Below are positions 28,483 through 39,178 of a DNA stretch of 53,174 bases, in pieces. The position numbers and the translations under genes were made by a program. The notes below the pieces were generated by a model. The model saw nothing but the letters and a program-made list of their open reading frames with translations. It made no database searches and was not told the DNA's origin. The DNA is from Nitrospirota bacterium (GTDB taxonomy: Bacteria > Nitrospirota > Thermodesulfovibrionia > SZUA-242): assembly GCA_003235715.1 (NCBI GenBank), contig QJVM01000236.1:1-53174 (forward strand). The letters are read 5' to 3'. Each line of letters starts with the position of its first letter. Positions within the stretch are counted from its first letter, which is position 1.

Positions 28483-28560
28483 CTGGAGAGGGTTCGGCGC
28501 GCGGAGTTTTCAGGGTTCCGGACCTGGGAGGAAGCGAAAACGGACGTCAGGGGAGAGACC

Positions 28561-28806
28561 ATGTCGGGCGTAAAGGTGGCAAAGAAGATCGATATCCGCG
28601 GGCTTGTGTGTCCGTATACGTTCGTAAAATCCAAACTGGCCATCGAGACCATGGAAGTCGGTGAGGTCCTGGAGATTCTTTTGGACTACGAGGAGGCCTT
28701 GAGCAGCATACCGAACTCCATGAGGGACCATGGTCACACCGTTCTGGAGGTGGATAAGGTGTCAGAGGGCCAGTGGATCATTCAGGTCAGGAAGGACAGG
28801 GACTGA
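28561..28806 (+). CDS. TusA/SirA-family sulfur-transfer protein
   Basis: This 81-residue protein has the TusA layout with the reactive Cys in DIRGLVCPYTFVKSK near residue 16. The second Pro of the usual CPxP motif is missing. TusA proteins carry persulfide sulfur between donors and acceptors. GGGGAGA precedes the ATG. It lies between hom and the E1-like gene, so it may bring sulfur to the ThiS-like carrier. The sulfur source is not shown by the sequence. Confidence 0.88.
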   Translation: MSGVKVAKKIDIRGLVCPYTFVKSKLAIETMEVGEVLEILLDYEEALSSIPNSMRDHGHTVLEVDKVSEGQWIIQVRKDRD

Positions 28807-28807
28807 A

Positions 28808-29608
28808 GTGGATTTCAACGAGGAACAGCTGCTGCGGTACAGTCGCCACATCATTCTTCCGGAAGTCGGCGGTAAGGGCCAGTCCCGAATTCAAAAGGCG
28901 AGGGTCTTTATGGTGGGCGCGGGCGGGCTGGGAAGCCCGGTAGGATACTACCTTTCAGCAGCGGGCATCGGGACCCTGGGTATCGTGGATAATGACCGGG
29001 TCGAGATCAGCAATCTTCAGAGGCAGATTGCACACAGCATGAATACCCTCGGGAAATACAAGGGAGATTCAGCCAAAGCCACTTTCGAGGCACTGAATCC
29101 GGATGTTCGTGTCATCCCGATCAAGGAGCGACTGAGCAAGGACAATATTCTCGATCTGATTCACGATTACGACATTGTGGTTGACGGGAGCGATAATTTT
29201 CCGACCCGCTATCTGGTGAACGATGCCTGTGTTCTGACGGGCAAGCCCCTCGTCAGCGGGGCGATTCTCCGCTTCGAAGGACAGGTCACCACCATCGTCC
29301 CTGGAAAGGGACACTGTTACCGATGTCTCTTCGAGGAACCTCCCCCGCCGGGGCTCGTTCCCTCGTGTCAGGAAGCAGGCGTACTGGGGGCCCTGCCGGG
29401 GGTTATCGGAGGTCTCCAGGCCCTGGAGGTCCTCAAACTTGTTCTTGGCAAGGGTGAACCGCTGGCCGGGAAGCTGTTGATCTTCGACGCCCTGAAGACC
29501 ACGTTTCGTACGGTCCGGGTCCCTAGAAATCCAAACTGTCCGGTCTGCGGCTCCAACCCGACCATCACGGAACTCCAGGACTATTCGCAGGATGTCTGCA
29601 GCCTCTGA
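28808..29608 (+). CDS. MoeB/ThiF-type E1-like adenylyltransferase
   Basis: The protein has 266 residues from a GTG start (28808) that follows the TusA stop at once. It has RYSRHIILPEVGG, the ATP-binding GAGGLGSPVGYYL near 38-50, NLQRQ, and DGSDNFPTRYLVNDAC. Zinc is probably held by CYRC and CPVC. A Cys in PSCQEAGVLG is where the catalytic Cys usually lies. There is no C-terminal rhodanese domain. It adenylates the C-terminal Gly of a ubiquitin-like carrier, most likely the ThiS-like protein encoded at 31479. Confidence 0.93.
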   Translation: MDFNEEQLLRYSRHIILPEVGGKGQSRIQKARVFMVGAGGLGSPVGYYLSAAGIGTLGIVDNDRVEISNLQRQIAHSMNTLGKYKGDSAKATFEALNPDVRVIPIKERLSKDNILDLIHDYDIVVDGSDNFPTRYLVNDACVLTGKPLVSGAILRFEGQVTTIVPGKGHCYRCLFEEPPPPGLVPSCQEAGVLGALPGVIGGLQALEVLKLVLGKGEPLAGKLLIFDALKTTFRTVRVPRNPNCPVCGSNPTITELQDYSQDVCSL

Positions 29609-30053
29609 AGGGGCCGATTCCTTTCTGGAAGAAGGCCGTCGCCGGAGGATTGTGCTTCGCACGGACCAGGCGGCGCGACTTCTCAAACTGGCCCTGAAGG
29701 GGCTGCCCAACGAGGTCTGTGGTTTCCTTGCCGGAGTCTCTGAAACTGTTGAAGAAATCATTCCGGTTACGAATGCAGAACCCTCACCGGTGTGTTATCT
29801 TATGCATTCAGCCGAGCAGTTTCGGGCCATGAAGATAATGAGGGACAAGGGCCTGGAAATGGTTGGAATCTACCACTCGCACCCGGTCAGTCCCGCGTAT
29901 CCCTCGGCCCGGGATGTAGAACGGGCCGCCTATCCGGATTGTGTTTATCTGATCATCGGGATTGGGCGCGATGGGACCGAAATAAGGGGTTTCCGCATCG
30001 AGGACCGAGCCGTTGCCGAGGTTGAGGTCGTGGTTCAGGACCCCGTGGAGTAA
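29592..30053 (+). CDS. JAMM/Mov34 (M67) metalloprotease, Mec+/HcyD-like
   Basis: The protein has 153 residues with the complete JAMM zinc site: Glu near 41 (NEVCGFL), then HSHP near 95-98, and Asp at about 108 in the spacing HxH-x10-D with the preceding conserved Ser. Bacterial relatives cut a ubiquitin-like carrier at its C-terminal GG: Mec+ frees cysteine from CysO, and HcyD trims HcyS and releases homocysteine. The gene overlaps the E1-like gene by 17 bases. Since the ThiS-like protein already ends in GG, release of an attached amino acid seems more likely than maturation. Confidence 0.92.
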   Translation: MSAASEGADSFLEEGRRRRIVLRTDQAARLLKLALKGLPNEVCGFLAGVSETVEEIIPVTNAEPSPVCYLMHSAEQFRAMKIMRDKGLEMVGIYHSHPVSPAYPSARDVERAAYPDCVYLIIGIGRDGTEIRGFRIEDRAVAEVEVVVQDPVE

Positions 30054-30163
30054 GGATCCCCGGTTTGACCGTTGGCCGGAATCCCCGGGCGGGCGGCCGG
30101 TTCCTCCGGATTCGGGGAGATAATAGAGATTATAAAAGCGCTTCGGCGCTCGGGGAGACGGTT

Positions 30164-31405
30164 ATGGCTCACGTAAAGGGACTGCGGTGTCGGGAATGCT
30201 CGAGGGATTATCCCATTGAGCCCATCTACGTCTGCGAGTTCTGTTTTGGTCCGCTCGAGGTCGTCTACGACTACGAATCGATCCGCGGAGTGCTTACCCG
30301 TGATGAGATACGGTCACGTCCTCAGAACCTCTGGAGATACCGGGAGCTTCTGCCGGTCGAGGGCGAACCGGTAGTGGGCAAGCAGTCGGGGTTCACCCCT
30401 CTCATCAAGGCCGATCGACTGGCAAGGGCCATCGGGGTCGATGAACTCTATATCAAGGACGATACCGTAACGCACCCCACGCTGTCGTTCAAGGATCGGG
30501 TCGTTTCTGTGGCCTTGTCCAAAGCCTCAGAATTCGGCTTCGATACTGTGGCCTGCGCCTCCACCGGGAATCTGGCTCATGCCGTCGCGGCTCAGGGAGC
30601 GGCCGGTGGGTTCCGACGGTTCGTCTTCATCCCGGCGACACTCGAACGGAGCAAGATCGTGGCTTCGCTGGCCTACGAACCTAACGTCATGGCCGTGGAA
30701 GGCAATTACGACGATGTAAACCGGTTGTGCAGCGAGATTGCGAACAAGTACCGGTGGGCTTTTGTGAACATCAACATTCGGCCGTATTATGCGGAAGGAT
30801 CCAAAACCCAGGGGCATGAGATCTGCGAGCAACTGGGGTGGAAAGCTCCGGACCATGTGGTGGTTCCCTGTGCAAGCGGTTCCCTGCTCACCAAGATTTG
30901 GAAGAGTTTCGAGGAAATGCACAAACTGGACCTTATCCCTGAACTGAGGAGCAAGGTCTTTGCGGCACAGCCCACGGGTTGTTCCCCGATTTCTGTAGCG
31001 GTCAAGACACAAAGCGAGGTGATCCGTCCGGTCAAACCCGATACCATTGCCCGGTCGCTTGCGATTGGGAACCCGGCCGACGGCTATTATGCCTCGCGCG
31101 TCGTCCATAACACGGGAGGATGGGCAGAGGATGCCACAGACCAGGAGATCGTGGACGCCATGAAGCTTCTGGCGAGGACAGAGGGTATCTTTGCGGAGAC
31201 CGCGGGAGGGGTGACCCTGGCCTGCGCTATAAAGCTCCTTCAGTCCGGAAAGCTTCCTCGGGAAGGCTCCACGGTTTTGTGCATCACGGGGAACGGCATG
31301 AAGACGAAGGAGGCCCTTGACGGCCAGGTGGACAACCCGCACCGGATCAAACCCAACCTCGGGAGTTTCGAGGAGGTCTTGTCCCGGATCGGGGACCACG
31401 GCTGA
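30164..31405 (+). CDS. thrC: Threonine synthase (PLP enzyme with zinc-ribbon N-terminus)
   Basis: The 413-residue protein starts with a zinc ribbon (CRECS...CEFC, about 8-28). The PLP lysine is in LSFKDRVV near residue 110, and CASTGNLAHAVAAQGA is the phosphate-binding loop. ATG 30164 has GGGGAGAC upstream. The ORF is open further upstream, but that part does not resemble the family. A perfect hairpin AGCGC-TTCG-GCGCT lies at 30137-30150 just before the ribosome site. ThrC converts O-phosphohomoserine to threonine. It is the only PLP enzyme within the sulfur-carrier unit, so another O-phosphohomoserine reaction is possible. Confidence 0.93.
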   Translation: MAHVKGLRCRECSRDYPIEPIYVCEFCFGPLEVVYDYESIRGVLTRDEIRSRPQNLWRYRELLPVEGEPVVGKQSGFTPLIKADRLARAIGVDELYIKDDTVTHPTLSFKDRVVSVALSKASEFGFDTVACASTGNLAHAVAAQGAAGGFRRFVFIPATLERSKIVASLAYEPNVMAVEGNYDDVNRLCSEIANKYRWAFVNINIRPYYAEGSKTQGHEICEQLGWKAPDHVVVPCASGSLLTKIWKSFEEMHKLDLIPELRSKVFAAQPTGCSPISVAVKTQSEVIRPVKPDTIARSLAIGNPADGYYASRVVHNTGGWAEDATDQEIVDAMKLLARTEGIFAETAGGVTLACAIKLLQSGKLPREGSTVLCITGNGMKTKEALDGQVDNPHRIKPNLGSFEEVLSRIGDHG

Positions 31406-31478
31406 GGACGGGTTCCAAGAGGACTTCATAAATAGAGAGACGGTCAGGTTCAATCTGGCTGGGAAGGAGGAAACAACT

Positions 31479-31751
31479 ATGGCGGTTACGATTCGGATTC
31501 CGACCCCTCTTCAGAGGGTGACTCAGGGCAAGGAAGTCGTCGAGGGAACTCCCGGGACGGTCATCAACCTGGTGAACGAGCTCGACAAGGCTTACCCTGG
31601 GCTGGCAGAACGCATTTCGGAGAACGGAAAGATCAGGCGTTTCGTAAATATATACGTCAATGAGGAAGACATACGGTTCCTTGACGCGGAGAATACCGGG
31701 GTCAAGGACGGAGACGAGGTTTCGATTGTACCGGCCATTGCGGGAGGGTAA
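31479..31751 (+). CDS. ThiS/MoaD-like ubiquitin-fold sulfur carrier
   Basis: The 90-residue protein has the beta-grasp pattern of the MoaD/CysO/HcyS group and ends in AIAGG, so the carrier glycine is already exposed. The segment GDEVSIVPAIAGG is the family C-terminus. GGAGGAAA lies just upstream of ATG 31479. In relatives the C-terminal Gly is adenylated by an E1-like protein and turned into a thiocarboxylate that donates sulfur. The E1-like and JAMM genes lie 2 kb upstream in the same unit. Confidence 0.9.
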   Translation: MAVTIRIPTPLQRVTQGKEVVEGTPGTVINLVNELDKAYPGLAERISENGKIRRFVNIYVNEEDIRFLDAENTGVKDGDEVSIVPAIAGG

Positions 31752-31891
31752 TCCCTCCGGGGGCTAGCCGTCTCCACCGGGGTGGGGAAGACGGTCCGTC
31801 GGTCCGGGTTGGACGCAGTACGGTCTTGGCCGCCGCGGGGCAATCGTACAGCCGGGCCTATCCCAAAATCTATGCGGGCAGGAGGTCTTCA

Positions 31892-32128
31892 ATGAAACGG
31901 AGGGTTAAATTGACCTTTCCCCAGGTTCTGATCAAGGAGCCGGTCATCTTCACCATGGCCAAGAAACACAACGTCATGCCCAATATTCGTCGGGCGCGCG
32001 TGACCGAAAGCGTGGGGGAAATGATTCTGGAGATCGAAGGTGACGAGGCCGACGTTTCGGCGGCCATCAGTGACCTGAGGAGCCAGGGGATCGACGTGGA
32101 ACTGGTGGAGGGTGACGTTCTGGAATAG
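31892..32128 (+). CDS. NIL-domain protein
   Basis: The protein has 78 residues and the NIL fold (LTFPQVLIKEPVIFTMAKKHNVMPNI...ILEIEGDEADVSAAISDLRSQGIDVEL). NIL domains are found on methionine ABC transporter ATPases and on ferredoxin-fused homocysteine-synthesis proteins. A lone NIL protein in this unit fits a role in sulfur amino acid synthesis, possibly small-molecule sensing. AGGAGG lies before ATG 31892. The function is inferred. Confidence 0.82.
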   Translation: MKRRVKLTFPQVLIKEPVIFTMAKKHNVMPNIRRARVTESVGEMILEIEGDEADVSAAISDLRSQGIDVELVEGDVLE

Positions 32129-32224
32129 CCGCGTTCCCGGGAACGTCTTGTTCCCGCCGCAGGTCTGCGCCTTGTCGGTACCGGCGGTTCCGGCCGGATA
32201 CCTTGACGTGTCAGGTGTGAATTC

Positions 32225-33439
32225 ATGAAATTTGCCATATTGCTTGGAGACGGGATGGCCGACCGGCCACTGGCGCAGTTGGGGGGGAAGACCTGCCTCC
32301 AGACGGCACACACGCCGGTTATGGACCGGCTCGCGTCCTGCTCGAGGGTGGGCCGTGTCAGGACGGTTCCCGTGGGGATGCCGGCAGGGTCGGACGTGGC
32401 CAATCTATCCATATTCGGATACGACCCGAAAATCTGTTACACCGGCCGGGCACCCCTTGAGGCCGCAAGCATGGGCGTTCATCTGGAGCCCGAGGATGTG
32501 GCCTTTCGCTGCAATCTTGTAAGCGTATCAGGGCCGCTGACAGAAGCGGATTCCCGGATGCTCGATTACAGCGGAGGGCATATCACGACGGACGAGGCCC
32601 GACCCGTGATCGAGACCGTAAACAAGGCGTTGGGTACAGAACTTCTCCGGTTCCACCCCGGGGTCAGTTACCGTCATCTTATGGTCTGGAAGAAGGGGTC
32701 CGACGGGGTTCAGACCACGCCGCCCCATGATATTCTGGGCCAGAAGCTCCATGCCCATCTTCCGCGCGGGTCAGGCGAGGACACGCTCGTCAGGCTGATG
32801 AATGATTCGCAGGACATTCTTATGTCCCATCCCGTCGTGGAGGCTCGTCTTGAGAGGGGTCTCGGGGGGCCCAACAGCATCTGGTTTTGGGGCCAGGGGC
32901 GACGTCCTGAAATGCCCGGCTTTCTCCAAAAATACGGAAAGAGTGGCGCGATTATTTCTGCCGTGGACCTTACCAAAGGCATTGGCGTGTTCGCCGGATT
33001 CGAGGTGATTAACGTCCCCGGGGCCACGGGATATCTGGACACGAACTATGCCGGGAAGGCTTCGGCCGCCCTTGAGGCGCTCGACCGTCACGACCTGGTC
33101 TATGTTCACGTGGAGGCCCCGGATGAGGCCGGCCACAACGGAAAGGTGGAGGACAAGATCCGGGCCATTGAGGATTTCGACGCCAAGATCGTGGGCCCTA
33201 TTGTCGAGGGAATGTCCGTCTTCGGGGATTATCGGGTGCTGGTTCTGCCCGACCATCCAACACCCCTTGAGATCCGCACCCACAGCGCTGAGCCGGTTCC
33301 CTTTATCCTGCACCAGAGGGGAGATGACCGTAGCGTGAGGCGGGGCTTCGACGAAACGATTACCGGGCAACCCGAACTTGATTTCGAGGAAGGCCACCGG
33401 CTGATGGGGTTCTTCCTTGGTGTGGAGCAGGCTCCCTGA
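32225..33439 (+). CDS. apgM: ApgM-family phosphoglycerate mutase-like protein, probable homoserine kinase
   Basis: The 404-residue protein is of the alkaline-phosphatase fold. Metal and catalytic motifs are LLGDGMADRP near residue 6, GMPAGSDVANLSIFGYDP, with the catalytic Ser, and HVEAPDEAGHNGK near 295. It resembles archaeal cofactor-independent phosphoglycerate mutase. TIGR02535, a subgroup of this family, is proposed to be a homoserine kinase when it sits among threonine genes and classical thrB is missing. Here it lies between thrC and lysC and no ThrB-type gene was seen. The kinase call rests on context. Confidence 0.85.
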   Translation: MKFAILLGDGMADRPLAQLGGKTCLQTAHTPVMDRLASCSRVGRVRTVPVGMPAGSDVANLSIFGYDPKICYTGRAPLEAASMGVHLEPEDVAFRCNLVSVSGPLTEADSRMLDYSGGHITTDEARPVIETVNKALGTELLRFHPGVSYRHLMVWKKGSDGVQTTPPHDILGQKLHAHLPRGSGEDTLVRLMNDSQDILMSHPVVEARLERGLGGPNSIWFWGQGRRPEMPGFLQKYGKSGAIISAVDLTKGIGVFAGFEVINVPGATGYLDTNYAGKASAALEALDRHDLVYVHVEAPDEAGHNGKVEDKIRAIEDFDAKIVGPIVEGMSVFGDYRVLVLPDHPTPLEIRTHSAEPVPFILHQRGDDRSVRRGFDETITGQPELDFEEGHRLMGFFLGVEQAP

Positions 33440-33520
33440 ATTAGAATAAGGACGGTCCGGTTCGTCACAGGAAAGACCGATCAGCCCGGAACAGACAGGC
33501 AAAGGAGCGGGAGGAAACAG

Positions 33521-34795
33521 GTGCTTATCGTCCAGAAGTATGGAGGCACATCGGTAGGCAATATCGACCGGATCAAGAATGTGGCCCGGCGTGCGGTCCG
33601 GTCCCGAAAGCAGGGCAACCGGGTGGTCGTGGTGGTCTCGGCCATGTCCGGCGAAACAGACAAGCTGATCGGTTTGGCCAAGCAGGTCTCCGATTCCCCG
33701 GAGGAGCGGGAAATGGACATGCTCATGTCCAGCGGGGAACGGATAAGCAGCGCCCTTACGGCCTTGGCCATTGAGGCCCTTGGCGTAAAATCCATGAGCC
33801 TGACAGGCCGCCAGGCGGGTATCTCGACGGATGCTGCCCATACGAAGGCTCGAATCACGGGCATAGCCGGCGACCGCATACTCGAGGCACTGAACCAGGG
33901 CTATATCCCGGTCATTGCCGGATTTCAGGGCATGGGGCCCGGAAGCGATGTAACCACCCTCGGTCGCGGAGGGTCCGACACTTCGGCCGTGGCCATCGCG
34001 GCGGCCATCCGTGCGGATCTTTGCGAAATCTACACGGATGTGGACGGGGTCTACACCACGGATCCCAACATGGTGCCAAAGGCCAGGAAACTGGACCGAA
34101 TTTCCTACGATGAAATGCTCGAAATGGCCAGTCTCGGAGCCAAGGTTCTTCAGACGCGGTCTGTGGAGTTTGCCAAGAACTACAACGTTCCCGTGCTGGT
34201 GCTTTCGAGTTTCAACGACAACCCCGGCACGCTGGTGACCAAGGAGGACGAACAGATGGAAAAGGTGGTCGTGGCCGGCATCGCCTACGACAAGAATCAG
34301 AGCAAGATCACGGTCGTCAATGTTCCGGACAGGCCCGGCATTGCAGCGGAAATGTTCCGCGGGCTCGCCAAGGCCAACATCAACGTGGACATGATCGTGC
34401 AGAACATTTCGAGCGACGGCAGGTTTGCCGACATTTCCTTCACCGTCCCGAAGACCGATTCGGACAAGGCCACGCGGACCACCGAGAAGATTGCGGGCAA
34501 ACTCGGGGCGAAGGGAGTGGATCGGCGGGACGATATCGCCAAGGTGTCCATCGTGGGGGTGGGCATGCGCTCCCATTCGGGCGTGGCGTCCAAGATGTTT
34601 GACACTCTGGCCGCCCACGGTATCAACATCCTCATGATCAGCACCTCTGAGATCAAGGTGTCATGCGTGATCGAAAACATGTATACGGAACTGGCCGTAC
34701 GGGTGCTTCACGATGCCTTTGAACTCGAGAAGCCGATGGGGCAAGAGGCTCCTCCGGCCAAGTCGAAAACACGGTCAGGCCGGAAGAAGGCCTGA
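33521..34795 (+). CDS. lysC: Aspartate kinase
   Basis: The protein has 424 residues. The N-terminal catalytic motif is KYGGTSVGN (about 6-14), with SGERISSAL and [15 protein letters not shown]. Two ACT domains fill the C-terminal third and provide allosteric control by lysine or threonine. It starts with GTG (33521) after GGGAGGAAA. It makes aspartyl phosphate, the first step toward lysine, threonine and methionine. It has a basic tail after the second ACT domain. cimA follows 40 bases downstream. Confidence 0.97.
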   Translation: MLIVQKYGGTSVGNIDRIKNVARRAVRSRKQGNRVVVVVSAMSGETDKLIGLAKQVSDSPEEREMDMLMSSGERISSALTALAIEALGVKSMSLTGRQAGISTDAAHTKARITGIAGDRILEALNQGYIPVIAGFQGMGPGSDVTTLGRGGSDTSAVAIAAAIRADLCEIYTDVDGVYTTDPNMVPKARKLDRISYDEMLEMASLGAKVLQTRSVEFAKNYNVPVLVLSSFNDNPGTLVTKEDEQMEKVVVAGIAYDKNQSKITVVNVPDRPGIAAEMFRGLAKANINVDMIVQNISSDGRFADISFTVPKTDSDKATRTTEKIAGKLGAKGVDRRDDIAKVSIVGVGMRSHSGVASKMFDTLAAHGINILMISTSEIKVSCVIENMYTELAVRVLHDAFELEKPMGQEAPPAKSKTRSGRKKA

Positions 34796-34835
34796 ACGGG
34801 ACTCAAGAGACAACACGCAGGAGAGACTGACGGGA

Positions 34836-36422
34836 ATGAAGAGGCTCATTGAAATATACGATACGACGCTCCGGGACGGTTCGCAGGCCGAAGGGGTTTC
34901 CTTCTCCGTGGAGGACAAGCTCCGGATCACGGATAAGCTCGACGAACTGGGGGTGCACTTTATTGAAGGGGGTTGGCCCGGGTCGAACCCGAAGGACGTT
35001 GAGTATTTTGAGAAGGCTCGCAAGCTGAATCTCCGGTACGCGAGGGTGGCCGCGTTCGGGAGCACGCATCACCCCAAATACAAGCCCGCGGAGGATCCTA
35101 ACCTCAAGGCGCTGGTGGCGGCCGAGACCCCGGTCATCACCATCTTTGGGAAGACCTGGGACCTGCACGTTCGGGAGGCCCTGGGAATCTCGGGCGGTAA
35201 GAATCTGCAACTCATCAAGAACTCGGTTCGCCACCTGAAGAAACACGCCCAGTTGGTGTTCTTCGACGCGGAGCACTTCTTTGACGGGTACAAGTCTGAC
35301 CCGGACTACGCGGTCAAGTGCCTTGTCAGTGCCCAGGAAGGAGGGGCCGATGGCGTGATCCTCTGCGATACCAACGGCGGAACGCTGACGGGAGAACTCT
35401 CGCGTATCGTGGCCAAGGTCCTCGAGGCGGTGGACGCGCCGGTGGGCATCCACGCGCATAACGATTCCGAAGTGGCGGTGGCCAACTCGCTTGCGGCCGT
35501 GGAACTGGGTGCCGGACAGGTCCAGGGCACCATAAACGGACTGGGTGAGCGATGCGGCAACGCGAACCTTTGTTCCATTATTCCGGCCCTGCGTTTCAAG
35601 CTGGGAATGGATTGTCTTTCGGACGAACAGATGAAGAGGCTCAGGGACGCGTCACGGTTCGTTTCCGAGATTGGCAATCTTCGGCATTGGCGGAGGCTCC
35701 CCTACGTCGGGGACAGTGCCTTTGCCCATAAGGGCGGCATTCACGTGAGCGCCGTTCAGAAGAACCCGCTGACTTATGAACATATTCGTCCGGAACTGGT
35801 GGGAAATTCCCAGAGGGTCCTGGTCTCTGACCTCGCAGGTCGGAGCAACGTTCTGAGAAAGGCCCGGGAGTCCGGAATCAAGCTGACGGAGGATGCGCCG
35901 GAACTCCGGGAGATCATCCAAAGACTCAAAAGCCTCGAGAAACAGGGGTACGAGTTCGAGGGAGCCGAAGCCTCCTTCGAGATTCTGATGAAAAAGGCCC
36001 TGGGTCTGCACCGGACGTTCTTCGAACTCATCGGGTTCCGAGTCATCGTTGAGAAACGTCGCGAAGGGGAAAACCCGATCAGCGAGGCGACCATCATGGT
36101 CCGGGTCAGTAACCACATCGAGCACACGGCCGCCACGGGCAGCGGGCCTGTAAACGCCCTGGACAATGCCCTGCGAAAGGCCCTGGAGAAATTCTACCCG
36201 CAGTTGAAGCAGGTTTCGCTGATCGACTACAAGGTCCGGGTGCTTTCCGCGGCCGAAGGGACCGCCGCGAATGTCCGTGTGCTCGTTGAATCCGGAGACG
36301 GGCACCAAAAATGGGGGACCGTCGGGGTTTCAGAAAACATCATCGAGGCCTCATGGCAGGCCCTCGTGGACAGTATCGATTACAAGCTTCTCAGGGACGA
36401 AGGAGCGGTGGCCTTGGCGTAA
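34836..36422 (+). CDS. cimA: Citramalate synthase
   Basis: The 528-residue protein starts [16 protein letters not shown] and has the metal HxH in [18 protein letters not shown], then [23 protein letters not shown]-type sequence marks the linker before the C-terminal LeuA-dimer domain. The long linker and [14 protein letters not shown] separate it from LeuA. CimA makes citramalate from pyruvate and acetyl-CoA, feeding 2-oxobutyrate to isoleucine without threonine. ATG 34836 has AGGAGAG upstream. It shares acetyl-CoA with LeuA. Confidence 0.95.
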   Translation: MKRLIEIYDTTLRDGSQAEGVSFSVEDKLRITDKLDELGVHFIEGGWPGSNPKDVEYFEKARKLNLRYARVAAFGSTHHPKYKPAEDPNLKALVAAETPVITIFGKTWDLHVREALGISGGKNLQLIKNSVRHLKKHAQLVFFDAEHFFDGYKSDPDYAVKCLVSAQEGGADGVILCDTNGGTLTGELSRIVAKVLEAVDAPVGIHAHNDSEVAVANSLAAVELGAGQVQGTINGLGERCGNANLCSIIPALRFKLGMDCLSDEQMKRLRDASRFVSEIGNLRHWRRLPYVGDSAFAHKGGIHVSAVQKNPLTYEHIRPELVGNSQRVLVSDLAGRSNVLRKARESGIKLTEDAPELREIIQRLKSLEKQGYEFEGAEASFEILMKKALGLHRTFFELIGFRVIVEKRREGENPISEATIMVRVSNHIEHTAATGSGPVNALDNALRKALEKFYPQLKQVSLIDYKVRVLSAAEGTAANVRVLVESGDGHQKWGTVGVSENIIEASWQALVDSIDYKLLRDEGAVALA

Positions 36423-36512
36423 GACCATACCAGAGGAGGTGTTCCCTACAGGCCCAGGGTTTCGGCCTCCCGGGAGGACGCCCGAGGGGAAAAGGAGCAG
36501 AGGAAGACAGGG

Positions 36513-36944
36513 ATGGCTTTGGAGGAAGAGGGCATTGTCGTTGAGGTCAGGGACGACCGGGCTGTGGTGGCGGTCACGGGCGGGAGTGCCTGCGACAAGT
36601 GTCCTTCGGCATCGCTCTGTAAGGGCGACGGGGAACAGAAGACGCTCACCGCCGTAAACCCGTTCAATGCAAAGGCCGGAGACAGGGTCCGGGTCGTAAT
36701 GCATTCGCAGATGTACCTGAAGGGCACGATGCTCGTCTACGGCATCCCCATGGTTCTGTTCATTGGGGGAGCCATGCTCGGGAAATTCATGGCCGACCAT
36801 TATTTCCCTGACTGGAACGCGGATTTGACCGCCGCAGGCGTTGGAACCCTTTTGCTTGTGCTTTCGTTCGGGGCGGCGAAAGTCTGGAGCCGGAAGGTGG
36901 AGGGCAATGAAGCCTATCTTCCGGTCATTGAAAAGATTCTCTGA
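36513..36944 (+). CDS. RseC/MucC-like membrane protein
   Basis: The 143-residue protein has the RseC pattern: an N-terminal beta-rich part with Cys motif CDKCPSASLC (about 27-36), then two transmembrane helices (about 70-90 and 105-125). RseC proteins modulate redox regulators or sigma-E in gamma-proteobacteria, and lone members occur widely. The soluble Cys motif may hold metal. It lies 90 bases after cimA. The partner is not apparent. Confidence 0.82.
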   Translation: MALEEEGIVVEVRDDRAVVAVTGGSACDKCPSASLCKGDGEQKTLTAVNPFNAKAGDRVRVVMHSQMYLKGTMLVYGIPMVLFIGGAMLGKFMADHYFPDWNADLTAAGVGTLLLVLSFGAAKVWSRKVEGNEAYLPVIEKIL

Positions 36945-36983
36945 TGTACACCAATTGCAGAACTATTAACCACGGAGGCGTCT

Positions 36984-39083
<2,100 letters not shown>

Positions 39084-39111
39084 GAAGCTTACCCAAGCGG
39101 ACTTCCGGGAG

Positions 39112-39152
39112 GGCGGTGGGTGTTCCTTGCGATGCCCACCGCCTTCTTTTTT
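39112..39152 (+). terminator. Rho-independent terminator of the EF-G-like gene
   Basis: GGCGGTGGG (39112-39120) pairs with CCCACCGCC (39135-39143) around a 14-base loop, followed by TTCTTTTTT (39144-39152). It lies 29 bases after the stop codon. Confidence 0.92.
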
Positions 39153-39178
39153 CGCAAGGAGAGCATTGAATACGATTC

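Noticed and set aside
30137-30150. UUCG-loop hairpin before thrC as a terminator or riboswitch
   Set aside because: The stem is only 5 bp, has no T-run and no conserved surroundings; at most it is a local mRNA stability or translation element.
31765-31800. Inverted repeat CCGTCT...AGACGG between the ThiS-like and NIL genes as a terminator
   Set aside because: No T-run follows, and the genes on both sides appear to belong to one unit.
32771-34618. A 615-residue minus-strand open frame antisense to apgM and lysC
   Set aside because: It lies fully opposite two clear enzyme genes and has no recognisable domain.
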